This document shows, piece by piece, positions 33,433 through 40,657 of a stretch of 64,000 nt of DNA; position 1 is the first letter of the stretch; each line of letters opens with the position of its first letter. This DNA comes from Collinsella sp. GTDB lineage: Bacteria > Actinomycetota > Coriobacteriia > Coriobacteriales > Coriobacteriaceae. Made by a program: the position numbers and the translations under genes. The notes under the pieces were generated by a model. That model was not told where the DNA came from. It made no database searches and saw only the letters and a list, made by a program, of their open reading frames with translations. The stretch covers positions 62,001 to 126,000 of the forward strand of contig DXZQ01000002.1 in assembly GCA_019419585.1 (NCBI GenBank). Direction: 5' to 3'.

Positions 33433-34339
33433 TGCCGAACGCGTGACGTTTACCAAGAAAAAGAAGACGGTTGCTTGTCCCGTGCCCTTGGCGCCGCTTG
33501 CCGACACGCATGCACATCTGCTTTCGTTTTGGGGCAAGGATGTGCCCGAGACGCTCGTGCGCGCCAAAGCCGCGGGCGTCGACCTGTTGGTGACGATGTT
33601 CGACCCCATTGCCGACAAGCGCAGCGTGGCGGACTATAGCGACTGGCTGGTGCGCGAGATTCTTCCGATGCAGGATATCCCGCAGATCAAGTATCTTGCC
33701 GGCGTGCATCCGTATGGCGCGCCGGACTATACCGACGACGTTCATGCACAGGTCGTTGCGGCACTTGATGACCCCTTATGCGCCGGTATTGGCGAAATCG
33801 GCCTGGACTATCACATGGACTATGACGACGATATCGCGCCGGCACCCCATAACGTGCAGATTGATTGCATGGCGCGCCAGCTCGAGCTTGCCGTGCGCCG
33901 CAATGTGCCGGTGGAGCTGCACCTGCGTCACGAGGACTCGGATGGGGAGCGCACCTCGCACGTTGATGCGTACAACGTACTGCGCGAGGTGGGTGTGCCC
34001 CAGGCTGGTTGTGTGCTGCACTGTTTTGGCGAGGACCGCGCCACGATGGAGCGCTTTGTGGATTTGGGCTGCTATATCGCCTATGGCGGTGCGGCCACCT
34101 TTAAGCGCAACGACGATGTGCGCGAGGCATTTGCGGCAACCCCACTCGATCGAATTTTGTTCGAGACGGATTGCCCGTATATGGCTCCGGAGCCCATCCG
34201 CGGTCTTGAATGCGAGCCCGCAATGATCTCCATTACGGCAAACACGCTGGTCAACGACCGTGTCGATCGTACCGGCGAGGATGCTGAGGCAATCGCGCGA
34301 GCAGCTTGGGAAAATGCCTGCAAACTTTTTCAAAAATAG
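33422..34339 (+). CDS. tatD: TatD family metal-dependent hydrolase/DNase
   Basis: TatD-type enzymes are amidohydrolase-fold nucleases. The 305-residue protein has the metal ligands in ADTHAHL, GVHP, IGEIGLDYH, ELHLRHED, VLHCFG and ETDCPYMAPEPIRG. An N-terminal extension of about 25 residues is Lys-rich. A YabD-like role in DNA or RNA repair is inferred from the family. The start overlaps the end of rsmA. Confidence 0.92.
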   Translation: MTPNAERVTFTKKKKTVACPVPLAPLADTHAHLLSFWGKDVPETLVRAKAAGVDLLVTMFDPIADKRSVADYSDWLVREILPMQDIPQIKYLAGVHPYGAPDYTDDVHAQVVAALDDPLCAGIGEIGLDYHMDYDDDIAPAPHNVQIDCMARQLELAVRRNVPVELHLRHEDSDGERTSHVDAYNVLREVGVPQAGCVLHCFGEDRATMERFVDLGCYIAYGGAATFKRNDDVREAFAATPLDRILFETDCPYMAPEPIRGLECEPAMISITANTLVNDRVDRTGEDAEAIARAAWENACKLFQK

Positions 34340-34382
34340 TTCTTGCGTTCGCGATGGCGCTCCGTTATTCTAATTCCTGCAC

Positions 34383-34469
34383 GCGGGCGTGGCGGAATTG
34401 GCAGACGCGTACGGTTCAGGTCCGTATGGGGGCAACCCCATGAAGGTTCAAGTCCTTTCGCCCGCACCA
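34383..34469 (+). tRNA. tRNA-Leu (CAG)
   Basis: A class II tRNA with long variable arm; the anticodon loop is TTCAGGT with CAG at 34417-34419. Acceptor GCGGGCG pairs with CGCCCGC, the discriminator is A, and CCA is encoded. The promoter is TTGCGT-N17-TATTCT at 34343-34371. A terminator and a tail-duplication element follow. Confidence 0.95.
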
Positions 34470-34700
34470 TTAAATGAAAGAGCTCCCAGCAATGGGAGCT
34501 TTTTTGTTATGGGCCCATCACAGGGACTTGAACCTGTAAAGGAGCGAGCGTAAAGAAAACGCGGAGCGTTTTTAGCGAGCTGGCGAGGACGCCGGCAGGC
34601 GGCCGAAGCCGGTGCGGATCCGCGAAGCGGATACGCGGACGTCCTTTCGCCCGCACCATTGAATGAAAGAGCTCCCAGCAATGGGAGCTTTTTTGTTATG
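34452..34700 (+). repeat. tRNA-tail duplication element at tRNA-Leu
   Basis: A 60-nt segment from T-loop G59 through CCA and terminator (34452-34511) recurs at 34641-34700 with one change, offset 189. Between them lie a reverse-complement T-arm piece (GGGACTTGAACC) and hairpins AAAACGC-GGA-GCGTTTT (34556-34572), GCCGGC/GCCGGT, and ATCCGC-GAA-GCGGAT (34618-34632). The core closely resembles that beside the tRNA-Arg genes, although the ends are Leu-specific. Confidence 0.9.
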
Positions 34701-34757
34701 TACGATCTCCTTGTGCGGGTATCCTAGTGCCAACGTATGCCTATCAGAGGAGAGACC

Positions 34758-35696
34758 ATGCTGTTGTCCGGTATCATCGCCGCCCTTACCAGCCTTTTGA
34801 TTCCCATCATCATTTTGTTGTTACTGCTTCCCAACGCCTGCTATGTCGTTGAACAACAGCATGCCGTGATCATCGAGCGTCTGGGCAAGTTTAACCGCAT
34901 CGTCAACGCGGGCTTCCACATGAAGGTGCCCGTGATCGACCGCAAGGCCGCCACGGTGAGTCTGCGCACCATGAAAAACGGTTTTGGCATCGACGTTAAG
35001 ACCCAGGACAACGTGACCATCGGCCTTGAGGTCTCTGCTCAGTACCACGTGAGCTATGACATGGGCGCCGGCCCGGCAGATTCGGGTATCTACAAGAGCT
35101 ACTACATGCTGCAGGAGCCCGTCGACCAGATGCGTGACTTCATCACCGACGCCCTGCGCTCTTCGATCCCCGTCTACACACTCGATGAGGTCTTTGCCAA
35201 GAAGGATGACATCGCCAAGGATGTCAACGCTACCGTTTCCGAGCAGATGGCCGCCTACGGCTTCACCCTCGTGTCGACGCTCATCACCAAAATCGCACTG
35301 CCGACCGAGGTCGAGAACTCCATGAACGACATCAACGCCGCCCAGCGCAAGCGCGCTGCGGCACAGGAGCTCGCCGAGGCAGACCGTATCAAGCGCGTCA
35401 CCGAGGCGACCGCCGAGGCCGAGGCTATGGAAAAGGCGGGCGAGGGCATCGCCAACCAGCGCAAGGCCATCGCGCTGGGCATCAAAGATTCACTCGAGAT
35501 CATCCAGGAGACGGGCGTCGGCAACGACGAGGCCAACCAGCTGTTCATGTTTACGCAGTGGTCCGAGATGATGACGGAGTTCGCTCGCACGGGTAAAACT
35601 TCGACGGTCGTACTGCCGAGCGATTTCTCGCAGTCGGCCTCGATGTTCGAGCAGATGCTGACCGCCGGCAAAGTTCAAAACGGTTCGAAGGAGTAG
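34758..35696 (+). CDS. SPFH/Band 7 domain membrane protein
   Basis: This 312-residue stomatin-like protein has an N-terminal membrane helix (IPIIILLLLLPNACYVV), the SPFH domain (QQHAVIIERLGKFNRIVNAG onward) and a helical region rich in Ala and Glu (about 190-260) that oligomerises. Such proteins form membrane microdomain scaffolds and often regulate proteases. No NfeD or HflKC partner is adjacent. The start follows AGAGGAGAGACC; an earlier in-frame ATG lacks an SD. The C-terminus ends in a Gln/Ser-rich tail. Confidence 0.88.
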   Translation: MLLSGIIAALTSLLIPIIILLLLLPNACYVVEQQHAVIIERLGKFNRIVNAGFHMKVPVIDRKAATVSLRTMKNGFGIDVKTQDNVTIGLEVSAQYHVSYDMGAGPADSGIYKSYYMLQEPVDQMRDFITDALRSSIPVYTLDEVFAKKDDIAKDVNATVSEQMAAYGFTLVSTLITKIALPTEVENSMNDINAAQRKRAAAQELAEADRIKRVTEATAEAEAMEKAGEGIANQRKAIALGIKDSLEIIQETGVGNDEANQLFMFTQWSEMMTEFARTGKTSTVVLPSDFSQSASMFEQMLTAGKVQNGSKE

Positions 35697-35702
35697 GCGC
35701 GC

Positions 35703-36173
35703 GTGAAATACACCGTCGTTTGCGTCGGTAAGCTCAAGGAGCGCTTTTGGAAGGACGCGTGCGCTGAGTACACCAAGCGCTTAGGTGCCTATGCCAAGGT
35801 GGATATCCGTGAGGTGGCCGATATCGACCCGGCTAAGGCGGGCGGCGTGGATGCCGCGCGCGACAAGGAGGGGGCGGCAATTCTTGCTGCATTGCCGTCT
35901 CGGGCGCATGTGATCCTGCTGGCTATCGAGGGCAAGGAGCGTTCGAGTGAGGAGCTCTCGGCGCGGCTCGACGATCTTATGCTGCGAGGCAGCAGCGACA
36001 TTGCCTTTGTAATCGGCGGTTCGGACGGCGTGAGTGATGAGGTGCGCGCCCGCGCCGACGAGATGCTCAGCTTTGGACGCATTACCTTGCCGCATAACCT
36101 GGCGCGTGTGGTGCTGCTAGAGCAGATTTACCGTGCCTGCAAGATCAGCCGTGGCGAGCCGTATCACAAATAG
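35703..36173 (+). CDS. rlmH: 23S rRNA (pseudouridine-1915-N3)-methyltransferase
   Basis: RlmH is a small SPOUT methyltransferase that acts on assembled ribosomes. The 156-residue protein has the N-terminal VVCVGKLKERFW, the SAM-binding FVIGGSDGVSDEV, and the C-terminal knot LARVVLLEQIYRACKISRGE with final PYHK, which are near-invariant in the family. The start is GTG, 6 bp after the SPFH gene and within reach of its terminal AAGGAG. Confidence 0.96.
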   Translation: MKYTVVCVGKLKERFWKDACAEYTKRLGAYAKVDIREVADIDPAKAGGVDAARDKEGAAILAALPSRAHVILLAIEGKERSSEELSARLDDLMLRGSSDIAFVIGGSDGVSDEVRARADEMLSFGRITLPHNLARVVLLEQIYRACKISRGEPYHK

Positions 36174-36246
36174 GTCGGCAATACGAAACAATGGCGTGGG
36201 ACAATACCTTTCGTTTTGAGGAATGTGTCTGAAAGGACTATGAGAT

Positions 36247-37017
36247 ATGAAGATTGGATTTGTCGGTTTTGGCAATATGGCGAGCGCTATGGCCGATGGC
36301 TGGATCGCTGCCGGTGTAGCTGCGAGCGACATGTGCGCCTGCGCGGGTCGCTACGACGCACTGGTTGAGCGCTGCGAGGCGCGCGGCATGGTCGCCTGCC
36401 ACGATGCCGCCGAGGTTGTCGCCGCATCCGATATCGTGGTCGCTGCTGTCAAACCGTACATGATCGAGAAGGTATTCGCCCCGCTCAAGGATGCTCTTGC
36501 CAAAAAGGTCGTTCTGTCGGTTGCCTGGACCTGGGACAGTGCCAAGTGGGAGCAGGTCCTGCCGGGCGTCGCGCATATCTCGACGGTGCCCAACACACCG
36601 GTTTCGGTGGGCGAGGGCGTCATCGCTTGCGAGAAGGCTTCCACGCTTAGTGATGAGCAGAGCGCCGTGGTGCTTGATCTGCTTGGCAAACTCGGTGCGG
36701 TGGTCGAGCTCGATACGAGTCTGCTGTTTGTGGGAGGCACGGTGGGTGGTTGCGCTCCGGCATTTGTCGCCATGGCAATCGAGGCCCTGGGCGATGCGGC
36801 GGTCAAGCACGGTATCCCGCGTGCCGATGCCTATCGCATTGTGAGCCAGATGGTGCTAGGTACGGCAAAGCTGCAGCTTGCAACTGGCCAGCATCCTGCG
36901 GCGATGAAGGATGCCGTATGCTCGCCCGGTGGTGCCACCATCAAGGGCGTCGTTGCGCTCGAGGACGCCGGCATGCGCAGCGCCCTGGTCAAGGCAATCG
37001 ACGCAACTCTCCAGTAA
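36247..37017 (+). CDS. proC: Pyrroline-5-carboxylate reductase
   Basis: ProC makes proline from pyrroline-5-carboxylate using NAD(P)H. The 256-residue protein starts with the Rossmann loop IGFVGFGNMASAMADGW, has AVKPYMI, VPNTPVSVGEG, and the substrate-site helices with VCSPGGATIKGVVALEDAG. It is a few residues shorter than average but complete. It has its own short leader and is followed by a bidirectional terminator. Confidence 0.94.
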   Translation: MKIGFVGFGNMASAMADGWIAAGVAASDMCACAGRYDALVERCEARGMVACHDAAEVVAASDIVVAAVKPYMIEKVFAPLKDALAKKVVLSVAWTWDSAKWEQVLPGVAHISTVPNTPVSVGEGVIACEKASTLSDEQSAVVLDLLGKLGAVVELDTSLLFVGGTVGGCAPAFVAMAIEALGDAAVKHGIPRADAYRIVSQMVLGTAKLQLATGQHPAAMKDAVCSPGGATIKGVVALEDAGMRSALVKAIDATLQ

Positions 37018-37023
37018 AACCGA

Positions 37024-37171
37024 CCAAAAAAGGACGGGTTTATTTTTGGCAGGTATTTTCTGCGGTTTTGTCCTTTTAGCGAAAAGCGCCCCGCAACTGG
37101 CTCAATTCCAGTTGCGGGGCGCTTGCGTTTGCCCAGATAAAACAGACCAAAATAAACCTGTCCCTTTTTGG
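37024..37171. repeat. Large palindrome containing the proC terminator
   Basis: Outer arms, starting CCAAAAAAGGACGGG (37024-37049) and ending CTGTCCCTTTTTGG (37147-37171), are near-perfect reverse complements. Inside sits a perfect 16-bp hairpin AGCGCCCCGCAACTGG (37085-37100) with its complement at 37108-37123. That hairpin has T residues beyond it on the minus strand. It would terminate both proC and the small convergent gene. Confidence 0.8.
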
Positions 37172-37175
37172 CAGG

Positions 37176-37349
37176 TTAGTCCCAGAAGCTGTCTTCCTCA
37201 TCCTCGGACTTGGGTCCGCGGTCGACGTACATCTTATGGGTACGCTTCTCCATTACAAAGGCAAGAATCGCAAATAACAGGATGCCGCCGGCGAAAAGGA
37301 TGGCAAAACCGGTGCGGGTGCCAAACAAAAAGGAAAAAACTGCGTCCAT
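37176..37349 (-). CDS. Small single-pass membrane protein
   Basis: This 57-residue gene runs from an ATG with an AGAAGG SD to a TAA. The product starts MDAVFSFLFGTRTGF, has one hydrophobic helix (about residues 15-33, AILFAGGILLFAILAFVME) and a charged C-terminus rich in Asp and Glu ending DSFWD. A -10-like TATACT lies upstream on the minus strand. I do not recognise the family. Codon use matches its neighbours and the frame is clean, so I think it is real. It is divergent from serS. Confidence 0.65.
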   Translation of the reverse strand: MDAVFSFLFGTRTGFAILFAGGILLFAILAFVMEKRTHKMYVDRGPKSEDEEDSFWD

Positions 37350-37460
37350 TGGGTGCCTTCTTGCGTAGTTGAGTTGGGTCGTAAACGCTCATAAGTATAT
37401 ACTTGCCCATACATGTACAAGGTTGCAACCTAAATGGAATGTATATCGCCGGAGGATCTA

Positions 37461-38744
37461 ATGCTTGATATCAAGTTTGTTCGCGAGAACCCCGATGCCA
37501 TCGATGTCGCCATGGCTAACCGCCAGACGTCTTGGGATCGCGAGAAGTTCTTTGAGCTCGACGACGAGCGCCGTGCCGTCATCACCGAGGTCGAGGAGCT
37601 CCAGGCTACGCGCAATGCCGAGTCCAAGAAGATCGGCGCCCTGATGAAGGAGGGCAAGAAGGACGAGGCCGAGGCCGCCAAGGAGGCCGTGCGCGCCGTC
37701 AACGAGAAGATTGACGGTCTGGCCGAGCGCCGTACTGCTCTCGAGCAGGAGCAGTACGACTTCATGGCTCACCTGCCCAACATTCCTTGCGAGGCCACGC
37801 CGTACGGCAAGGACGAGGACGAGAACATTGAGCGCCGTCGTTGGGGCACCCCGCGCGAGTTCGACTTCGACTTTAAGCCGCATTGGGATCTGGGCACCGA
37901 TCTGGACATCCTCGACTTCGAGCGCGGCAACAAGCTCTCCGGCAGCCGTTTTACCGTTCTCGGTGGCGCTGGCGCCCGCCTGGAGCGCGCCCTCATCAAC
38001 TTCTTCCTCGATACGCACACCAGCCGTGGTTTTAAGGAGTGGTGGCCGCCCATCGTCGTCAAGCGTCAGACCATGTTTGGCACGGGTCAGCTGCCCAAGT
38101 TCGAGGACGACGCCTACCACGTCTCGGGCGACAACTTCCTGATCCCCACCGCCGAGGTCGTGCTTACCAACCTGCACGCCGGCGAGGTCCTCGATGCCGA
38201 CACTCTGCCGCGTCGCTACACCGCCTTCACCCCCTGCTTCCGCGAGGAGGCCGGTTCCGCCGGTCGCGACACCCGCGGCATCATCCGTCAGCACGAGTTC
38301 GACAAGGTCGAGATGGTCAAGTTCGCTAAGCCGGAGGAGTCCGACGATGAGCTCGAGAGCATGACCGCCGAGGCCGAGTACCTGCTGCAGCAGCTGGGCC
38401 TTCCGTATCGCGTGATTAGCCTGTGCACCGGCGACTTGGGCTTCTCTGCCCGTCAGACCTACGACGTTGAGGTCTGGCTGCCGAGCTACAACGCCTACAA
38501 GGAGATTAGCTCCTGCTCCAACTGCGGTGACTTCCAGGCTCGCCGCGCCAACATCAAGTATCGCGACCCCGAGAACTTCAAGGGTTCGCGCTACCTGCAC
38601 ACGCTCAACGGTTCTGGCCTGCCGGCCGGCCGCACCATGGCTGCCATTCTGGAGAACTACCAGAACGCCGACGGCACCATCACGATCCCCGAGGTTCTGC
38701 GTCCTTACATGGGCGGTCTCGAGAAGATCGAGCCGGTCGCGTAA
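37461..38744 (+). CDS. serS: Serine--tRNA ligase
   Basis: SerS charges tRNA-Ser and tRNA-Sec. The 427-residue class II enzyme starts [15 protein letters not shown] and has the long N-terminal coiled-coil arm (about 25-105) that grips the tRNA variable arm. Motif 2 is [20 protein letters not shown] and motif 3 is [19 protein letters not shown]. The SD is GGAGGATCTA. It is monocistronic, with a terminator just after the stop. A tRNA-Ser gene lies 4.4 kb downstream. Confidence 0.96.
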   Translation: MLDIKFVRENPDAIDVAMANRQTSWDREKFFELDDERRAVITEVEELQATRNAESKKIGALMKEGKKDEAEAAKEAVRAVNEKIDGLAERRTALEQEQYDFMAHLPNIPCEATPYGKDEDENIERRRWGTPREFDFDFKPHWDLGTDLDILDFERGNKLSGSRFTVLGGAGARLERALINFFLDTHTSRGFKEWWPPIVVKRQTMFGTGQLPKFEDDAYHVSGDNFLIPTAEVVLTNLHAGEVLDADTLPRRYTAFTPCFREEAGSAGRDTRGIIRQHEFDKVEMVKFAKPEESDDELESMTAEAEYLLQQLGLPYRVISLCTGDLGFSARQTYDVEVWLPSYNAYKEISSCSNCGDFQARRANIKYRDPENFKGSRYLHTLNGSGLPAGRTMAAILENYQNADGTITIPEVLRPYMGGLEKIEPVA

Positions 38745-38767
38745 CTTGGCTGCATAGGGGATATGCA

Positions 38768-38791
38768 AGGGCGCTCCTTCGGGGGCGCCCT
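38768..38791 (+). terminator. Terminator of serS
   Basis: AGGGCGC (38768-38774) pairs with GCGCCCT (38785-38791); the trailing sequence is only moderately T-rich. Confidence 0.6.
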
Positions 38792-38917
38792 ATTTCGTGC
38801 GCAGGTCCATATCATGCCGTGCGGACAGCTCAATAGAAAACACACGAACAACTGTTCTGTATACAGCTATCTACCTGTTATGCTTTTGCTAAATAAGAGC
38901 GAGAGAAAGGGGACGCG

Positions 38918-39295
38918 ATGGAGCTGTTTGATGATCGGGTGGTTTTGTTTGAGAGCGACGAGGGTGGGGAGTACCTGCTTGTAACGTGTGAGCCGTCTGG
39001 CATGGGTGGCCTGGTGGTTCGACAGACGAGTGAGGGTCCGTTGACACAATGGTGTTTTGAGGAGTCGCCGCATGTGGTCGAGACCTTTGTGACGCACGTG
39101 GGGCTTGTGGCGCTGGAGCACTTCTATGGAGTTGGGACTTCCAACCAGGTCGCGCGCATGCTGAGCATCTCGTTTGCCGATTATGATTGTGCCCAGCGGG
39201 TGAGATCGCTCCTGAGGGAACTTGATGCCAAGTTTGACGTGATCGAAAAGCCAATCGATCGTACGGGGAACGGCGGTATATGCGGAGCAGCATGA
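38918..39295 (+). CDS. Hypothetical protein
   Basis: I do not recognise this 125-residue soluble protein. It is predicted to be beta-rich in the first half (RVVLFESDEGGEYLLVTC) and helical in the second (SFADYDCAQRVRSLLREL), with no signal or membrane helix. The start follows AGAGAAAGGGGACGCG. It sits directly upstream of the tRNA-Arg triplet. Upstream AT-rich sequence probably holds its promoter. Confidence 0.6.
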   Translation: MELFDDRVVLFESDEGGEYLLVTCEPSGMGGLVVRQTSEGPLTQWCFEESPHVVETFVTHVGLVALEHFYGVGTSNQVARMLSISFADYDCAQRVRSLLRELDAKFDVIEKPIDRTGNGGICGAA

Positions 39296-39372
39296 CAAAA
39301 CTGCGTTTCACAAAAAAGTTTGAGATTGAGCTTGACTCCAATAAGCTAAAGTGGTTTTATATATCTTGCGCT

Positions 39373-39449
39373 GCGGCGTTACCTCAGCTGGATAGAGGGT
39401 CTGACTACGAATCAGAACGTCATAGGTTCGAATCCTATACGCCGCACCA
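39373..39449 (+). tRNA. tRNA-Arg (ACG), copy 1
   Basis: Acceptor GCGGCGT pairs with ACGCCGC; the anticodon loop CTACGAA has ACG at 39407-39409, read as ICG after deamination. CCA is encoded. The gene body is identical to the two copies that follow. A TTGACT and TATATA upstream could be the promoter. Confidence 0.96.
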
Positions 39450-39722
39450 ATCGAACTTGAAGCCTCCGGCAACGGGGGCTTTTCTTTTACGCCGGCACCG
39501 CATGGATTCGAACCTCGGTCGAGGCGCGGGCGTCAAAAAAACGCGGAGCGTTTTCAGCCCGCGGGCGAGTCCGCCGGCAGGCGGGCGAAGCCGGTGCGGA
39601 TCCGCGAAGCGGATGCGCGGAATCCTATACGCCGCACCAATTGAAATCGAAAGCCTCCGGCAACGGGGGCTTTTCTTTTACGCCGGCACCGCACGGATTC
39701 GAACCTCGGTCGAGGTGCGAGC
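39430..39722 (+). repeat. tRNA-tail duplication element at tRNA-Arg copy 1, with a second left end
   Basis: The tail from T-loop G57 recurs at 39620, offset 190. Between the copies lie a reverse-complement T-arm (GGATTCGAACC) and hairpins AAAACGC-GGA-GCGTTTT (39538-39554) inside GCGGGC/GCCCGC, CCGGC/GCCGG, and ATCCGC-GAA-GCGGAT (39600-39614). After the second tail and terminator the left-end sequence appears again (39681-39722) with no core behind it, as if a further unit had been lost. Confidence 0.88.
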
Positions 39723-39803
39723 ATCTTAATCATCACTTCGTAAAATTTTTCCAAATTGTCGCTTGACCCATCGAGGGGTCACGTGCATAATAATCCGTGC
39801 GTT

Positions 39804-39880
39804 GCGGCGTTACCTCAGCTGGATAGAGGGTCTGACTACGAATCAGAACGTCATAGGTTCGAATCCTATACGCCGCACCA
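39804..39880 (+). tRNA. tRNA-Arg (ACG), copy 2
   Basis: Identical in sequence to copy 1 and includes CCA. Promoter TTGACC-N17-CATAAT at 39763-39791. The gene is 431 bp downstream of copy 1. Confidence 0.96.
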
Positions 39881-40108
39881 ATTGAAATTGAAAGCCTCCG
39901 GCGACGGGGCTTTTCTTTTATGCCGCCACCGCATGGATTCGAACCTCGGTCGAGGCGCGGGCGTAAAGAAAACGCGGAGCGTTTTTAGCCCGCGGGCGAG
40001 CGCGCCGGCAGGCGGGCGAAGCCGGTGCGGATCCGCGCAGCGGATGCGCGGAATCCTATACGCCGCACCAATTGAGTTTTTAGCCTCCGGTAACGGAGGC
40101 TTTTCTTA
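39861..40108 (+). repeat. tRNA-tail duplication element at tRNA-Arg copy 2
   Basis: The tail recurs at 40051, offset 190. Left-end reverse T-arm, AAAACGC-GGA-GCGTTTT hairpin, CCGGC/GCCGG, and ATCCGC-GCA-GCGGAT are all present. The core is nearly identical to that of copy 3 and differs from copy 1 in a few positions. The second terminator has changed on both arms (CCTCCG-GTAA-CGGAGG) and still pairs. Confidence 0.9.
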
Positions 40109-40227
40109 TATCGCGATGCGTCGAAGATAGCATCAAGTGGTCAAAATGAGTAAAAATCAAATTTGATAACTTTTTTCGAAAATTGCTTGACCTTTATTCA
40201 GTCGATGTGCATAATAATCAACAAGTC

Positions 40228-40304
40228 GCGGCGTTACCTCAGCTGGATAGAGGGTCTGACTACGAATCAGAACGTCATAGGTTCGAATCCTATACGCCGC
40301 ACCA
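40228..40304 (+). tRNA. tRNA-Arg (ACG), copy 3
   Basis: Identical to copies 1 and 2, with CCA encoded. Promoter TTGACC-N17-CATAAT at 40187-40215. It is 424 bp downstream of copy 2, making a tandem triplet of tRNA plus element. Confidence 0.96.
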
Positions 40305-40534
40305 ATTGAAATTGAAAGCCTCCGGCGACGGGGCTTTTCTTTTATGCCGCCACCGCATGGATTCGAACCTCGGTCGAGGCGCGGGCGTAAAGAAAACGCG
40401 GAGCGTTTTTAGCCCGCGGGCGAGCGCGCCGGCAGGCGGGCGAAGCCGGTGCGGATCCGCGCAGCGGATGCGCGGAATCCTATACGCCGCACCATTTGAG
40501 ATTAAAGCTCCCGGCAACGGGGGCTTTTCTTTTA
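40285..40534 (+). repeat. tRNA-tail duplication element at tRNA-Arg copy 3
   Basis: The tail recurs at 40475, offset 190. The core matches the copy 2 core over its full length. The second tail is followed by a slightly different terminator (CTCCCGGCAACGGGGGC then TTTT). Confidence 0.9.
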
Positions 40535-40657
40535 CGCCAGCTTGAGTGCTTTCGTCCAAAGGGACGATTTCCTGTCGACTCGTGTAAGATTCCGAGTAGG
40601 TGTCGCGGCCCATCCGCGACCACTCCTTCTCTCAACGACCGATCAGGGTGATATTTC

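Noticed and set aside
39373..40534. CRISPR array
   Set aside because: The direct repeats here are tRNA genes and tail duplications, 190 or more bp apart, with no short regular repeats and no cas genes.
39280..40545. Three similar open frames over the tRNA-Arg triplet, each coding a protein with the segment AALPQLDRGSDYESE
   Set aside because: They read through the tRNA genes and elements; the similarity is a result of the repeated tRNA sequence, and no SD is present.
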